Under the pieces are notes generated by a model. It saw only the letters and a program-made list of their open reading frames with translations, made no database searches and had not been told where the DNA came from. Below, one piece after another: positions 61,391-64,000 of a stretch of 64,000 bases of DNA. This DNA is from an uncultured Bacteroidia bacterium (GTDB lineage Bacteria; Bacteroidota; Bacteroidia; Bacteroidales; UBA932), in contig CACYGI010000004.1 of the NCBI GenBank assembly GCA_902773925.1, positions 124,001 through 188,000 of the forward strand. Direction: 5' to 3'. Positions within the stretch are counted from its first letter, which is position 1; each line of letters begins with the position of its first letter. A program made the position numbers and the translations under genes.

Positions 61391-63996
61391 ATAATCTCCG
61401 CATCCGAGGCTTCCAGCCAGCCCTGACGGCCGTCTGCAATCTCGATTTTCCACCAGCTGCCAAGCTCGTCCAGCAGGCGCACCCGCGTGCCTTCGTGGAG
61501 GATGAATACCGCCTTGCCGCCATCTCCCGGCGAGCTGCGTACCGTAGATACGGGCTGCACGACGATGGCGCGGTCACGGCTCAGAGCCTCCGAGCGGCCG
61601 CTTGCGGCGCAAAGCACCGAAATCAGGAAAAGACCGGCTGCGATGCAGGCCATTATGAATGAGAAACGGCGAAGGCTGATCGAGCGTCCGAACCGGAAGA
61701 GGAGCAGCAGCGCAACGGCGACCAGCGCCAGGATGAGGGACAGGATAGCCCACGAATCCGGCGAAAGCAGGTGCCTCATATCGCGCGTGCGGCTGACCAG
61801 GAAGAATTCCGGCACCGCATCTATGCGATCCAGAGTCGATTCGCGCGCGATCTCGAGATTGAATGCCGCGTCACGATGAGCTGGGTCGATCTTCAGCGCA
61901 CGCTCATAGTAGAGTATCGCGCGAGCGATCTCGCCTTTCTTGTAATAGCAGTTGCCGATATTGTAATACAGGTCCGAGGACTGCCACCCGTCAGATTCGA
62001 CCGTCAGAAAAGCATCGAGGGCGGTATCATAATCCGAAGCGAGGAACGCCTCGGTGCCGCGCGCCCACTCGTCCAAAGGGACAGTGCCGGCGGCAGCGCA
62101 GGGCAGCGCGAGGCCCATCATCAGCAGGATGGCAAGAGCCGCGCCGCGTGAAGATTTGGATTTCATCGAAGTACGTATCTGAGCATCAATATCTGAAATG
62201 GCACTGACTGCATCCTCGTAGAGACGCTCCATCTCCGAGACCTCTGCATCGGGCGCATAACGCGCAAATTCGCAGGTATCCAGGATGCGCAGTGCGGCCG
62301 CTGAGACCTCGGCTGTCACGCCACGGCTATCCAGAGCCTCCGCTATGCGCTCCCGGGAAAGCTCGGCGGAAGGTATCGTCAGCTTGTCCGAAAGATATCC
62401 GAGCAATGCCTTGTGCAACTCTTCGTAATAAGCGCCGCGAAGCTCCTGACGCAGATAATCGCGGGCGTGCGAGAGGCGTGCGCGGGCCATCTTGACTGCG
62501 CGGCGGTTGCGCGTACCTACCACATCCCGGCGGCGTGCAAGGACGCGGCGGATGATGAGCGAAGCTACGCCAAATATCAGGGCGATAAGCGCCAGAAGGG
62601 CGAAGAACAGCGGCGAGAAGGCAAAGAAACTGTCCTTCTGCCTCAAACCCCCGTCTCCGGTATGGATGAAACGGATATCCTCACCCAGATTGCGGACGCC
62701 CTGACGGGCGATGCCCGGGACTGCGACACCCGAGCCGTCGATATCATTGCCGCGCTCTACTGTCAGGCTGATGGGCTCGGTGTTCACCGTGACATATCGG
62801 CCCTGCTTGAGGTTGTAATATGTATAGGACACCGGCTCGATGGTAAAGTCGCCGTGGCTTCGCGGAATGAATGGATACTCGAACGTGCGCGTGCCGGAGG
62901 TGCCGTCAGCCGACAGTTTGTCGGTGACCTTCACGTCATATACCTCGAAATCCGGAGGGAAATTGACTTTCGGCGCTTCGATGAGCGAGATATTGCCGCT
63001 GCCGATAACTGTCACAACGAGTGAAGCCGCCTCGTGCGAACGCAGGTCCTCGCGGCTCAGGGCCGAGCTTATGCGGTACTCTCCCACTCCGCCGCCGAAA
63101 CTCTGAGGCGCACCGGCGGGCAGGGCCTTGACGTGCATCTTGATGGCGGGAGTAGAGATCCGCTTGCGGATGGTCTGGTACGAATCGAAAAATCCGTCGA
63201 AGAGCGAGCGGGGCGAACTGTTGGAGATGACGCGGATCTGGCAGACCATACTTGCCGGATCGATCGTGATGTCCCCCGTCTGCTGCGGGATCAGCATATA
63301 GCGGCGGATTACGGCCGTGTTGTAGATCTTGCCACCGACATTCTCGCGGTTGAACTCCAGACTCTGTGGGGTATAGGTCTCCTTGCTCCAGAATCCGTTG
63401 AATGACGGGAAATTGACATCCTCGAATCCGGATATGTCAGCGCGAGTATAAAGCTTGAGCGTGGCGGCCACCGGCTCGCCTTTGACAAGGTCGCGCTTGC
63501 CGACGCTCAGCTGGATGAAAACGTCCTGGTCGGAGGGAGTGCCGCTCTGGCCGGAGCTTGCGGTATCACGGCTCTCGCCCTGCGTCGCAGAGCCAGATGT
63601 AGCCGGCTGCTGCGCAGCTTCGCCCTTTACTACCTCGATGGTAAATCCGCCCGATGAATATTCGTTCTTATCGATGGTGCAGGTTGCGGCGGGAAGCGTG
63701 AAGGTACCGTCCTTGACGGCCTGCAGGATGTAGCTCTGAGTCACCTGATAGGTGGACGTGCGCTTGCCGTTGACTATGCTCGTGCTGGACATCGAACCCT
63801 GCTGCGGGCCCCAGACTATGGTGAAATCGTCCGTGCCCGGCCAGTTGAAGTCACTCATCTTGCCGTCTGCCGTAAATACCACGCGGAACGTCTCGTCCGT
63901 CGAGACCACGCGGGGGGCTTCGACCGTGAACGAATGCTGTGCCATCGCCTGCAGGCAGGCCAGCATCAATGCTGCCATCAATGATATGCGTCTCAT
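61387..63996 (-). CDS. BatD-BatE fusion protein (aerotolerance family)
   Basis: An 869-residue protein, ATG at 63996. Signal peptide MRRISLMAALMLACLQAMAQ; BatD domain to about residue 430 (FTVEAPRVVSTDETFRVVFT, YQVTQSYILQAV, RRYMLIPQQTGDITIDP); a membrane helix (PLFFALLALIALIFGVASLI, about 455-480) and a charged helical region. At residue 611 (62166) a second signal-like helix begins (MKSKSSRGAALAILLMMGLA), followed by a BatE part with TPR repeats (DLYYNIGNCYYKKGEIARAI), two more helices and an SH3-like tail (VRLLDELGSWWKIEIADGRQ). Normally BatD and BatE are separate genes; here there is no stop between them. Confidence 0.85.
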   Translation of the reverse strand: MRRISLMAALMLACLQAMAQHSFTVEAPRVVSTDETFRVVFTADGKMSDFNWPGTDDFTIVWGPQQGSMSSTSIVNGKRTSTYQVTQSYILQAVKDGTFTLPAATCTIDKNEYSSGGFTIEVVKGEAAQQPATSGSATQGESRDTASSGQSGTPSDQDVFIQLSVGKRDLVKGEPVAATLKLYTRADISGFEDVNFPSFNGFWSKETYTPQSLEFNRENVGGKIYNTAVIRRYMLIPQQTGDITIDPASMVCQIRVISNSSPRSLFDGFFDSYQTIRKRISTPAIKMHVKALPAGAPQSFGGGVGEYRISSALSREDLRSHEAASLVVTVIGSGNISLIEAPKVNFPPDFEVYDVKVTDKLSADGTSGTRTFEYPFIPRSHGDFTIEPVSYTYYNLKQGRYVTVNTEPISLTVERGNDIDGSGVAVPGIARQGVRNLGEDIRFIHTGDGGLRQKDSFFAFSPLFFALLALIALIFGVASLIIRRVLARRRDVVGTRNRRAVKMARARLSHARDYLRQELRGAYYEELHKALLGYLSDKLTIPSAELSRERIAEALDSRGVTAEVSAAALRILDTCEFARYAPDAEVSEMERLYEDAVSAISDIDAQIRTSMKSKSSRGAALAILLMMGLALPCAAAGTVPLDEWARGTEAFLASDYDTALDAFLTVESDGWQSSDLYYNIGNCYYKKGEIARAILYYERALKIDPAHRDAAFNLEIARESTLDRIDAVPEFFLVSRTRDMRHLLSPDSWAILSLILALVAVALLLLFRFGRSISLRRFSFIMACIAAGLFLISVLCAASGRSEALSRDRAIVVQPVSTVRSSPGDGGKAVFILHEGTRVRLLDELGSWWKIEIADGRQGWLEASDAEII

Positions 63997-64000
63997 AATT

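Overview
The window looks like chromosomal DNA of a member of the Bacteroidota, most likely order Bacteroidales. Evidence: a UpxY-type NusG-like antiterminator at the head of a long polysaccharide operon, BatD/BatE-type proteins, a DUF4369-thioredoxin lipoprotein, weak Shine-Dalgarno sequences, and promoters matching the Bacteroides -33/-7 pattern (TTTG, about 19 bases, TAnnTTTG) upstream of fadD and the nfeD-flotillin pair. Genus is not resolved.

Layout. (1) 1-8145, minus strand: a probable defence operon. A tRNA-Lys-like RNA whose anticodon loop is split by about 33 bases lies directly upstream of a proteasome-like Ntn-hydrolase, a DUF262/HNH (GmrSD-like) protein, a 1232-residue protein of unknown fold, a HEPN-like protein and a PD-(D/E)XK-like protein; an AlbA_2 protein runs off the left edge. 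(2) 8146-8466: gene-free and rich in hairpins; a 3'-truncated nitroreductase gene marks a break. (3) 8973-47335, minus strand: one long capsule/O-antigen type locus, transcribed right to left from upxY through about 30 genes. It encodes UDP-glucose dehydrogenase, a PglF/PglE/PglC-type route for a bacillosamine-like initiating sugar, UDP-L-FucNAc synthesis (fnlA, fnlB, fnlC) and its transferase (wbuB), Wzx flippase, Wzy polymerase, several glycosyltransferases, a LicD plus cytidylyltransferase decoration module, and an unusual set of three ATP-grasp ligases with aminotransferases and a PtmE-like nucleotidyltransferase. The middle (about 16-39 kb) is visibly AT-rich between GC-rich ends, as expected of exchanged capsule DNA.

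(4) Cargo is nested inside the capsule locus: a SatD-like cyclase-fold/HTH protein with a DUF3307 membrane protein (12.5-13.9 kb, own promoter with two palindromic operators), a SinR/Cas2-fold protein and frameshifted PIN-like gene bracketed by two broken wbuC copies (14.3-16.6 kb), and a TIR protein next to an Fe-type superoxide dismutase (42.1-43.5 kb). (5) 47651-64000: GC-rich housekeeping DNA: lytic transglycosylase, nucleotidyltransferase, NfeD-like protein, flotillin, XRE regulator, acyl-CoA ligase, a lipoprotein, grpE-dnaJ, glnA, tRNA-Arg(ACG), rplS, apt-like gene, a TlpA-like lipoprotein, acyl-ACP thioesterase, and a BatD-BatE fusion.

The strongest candidate for an undescribed system is the compact 381-8145 operon with its tRNA-like leader RNA.
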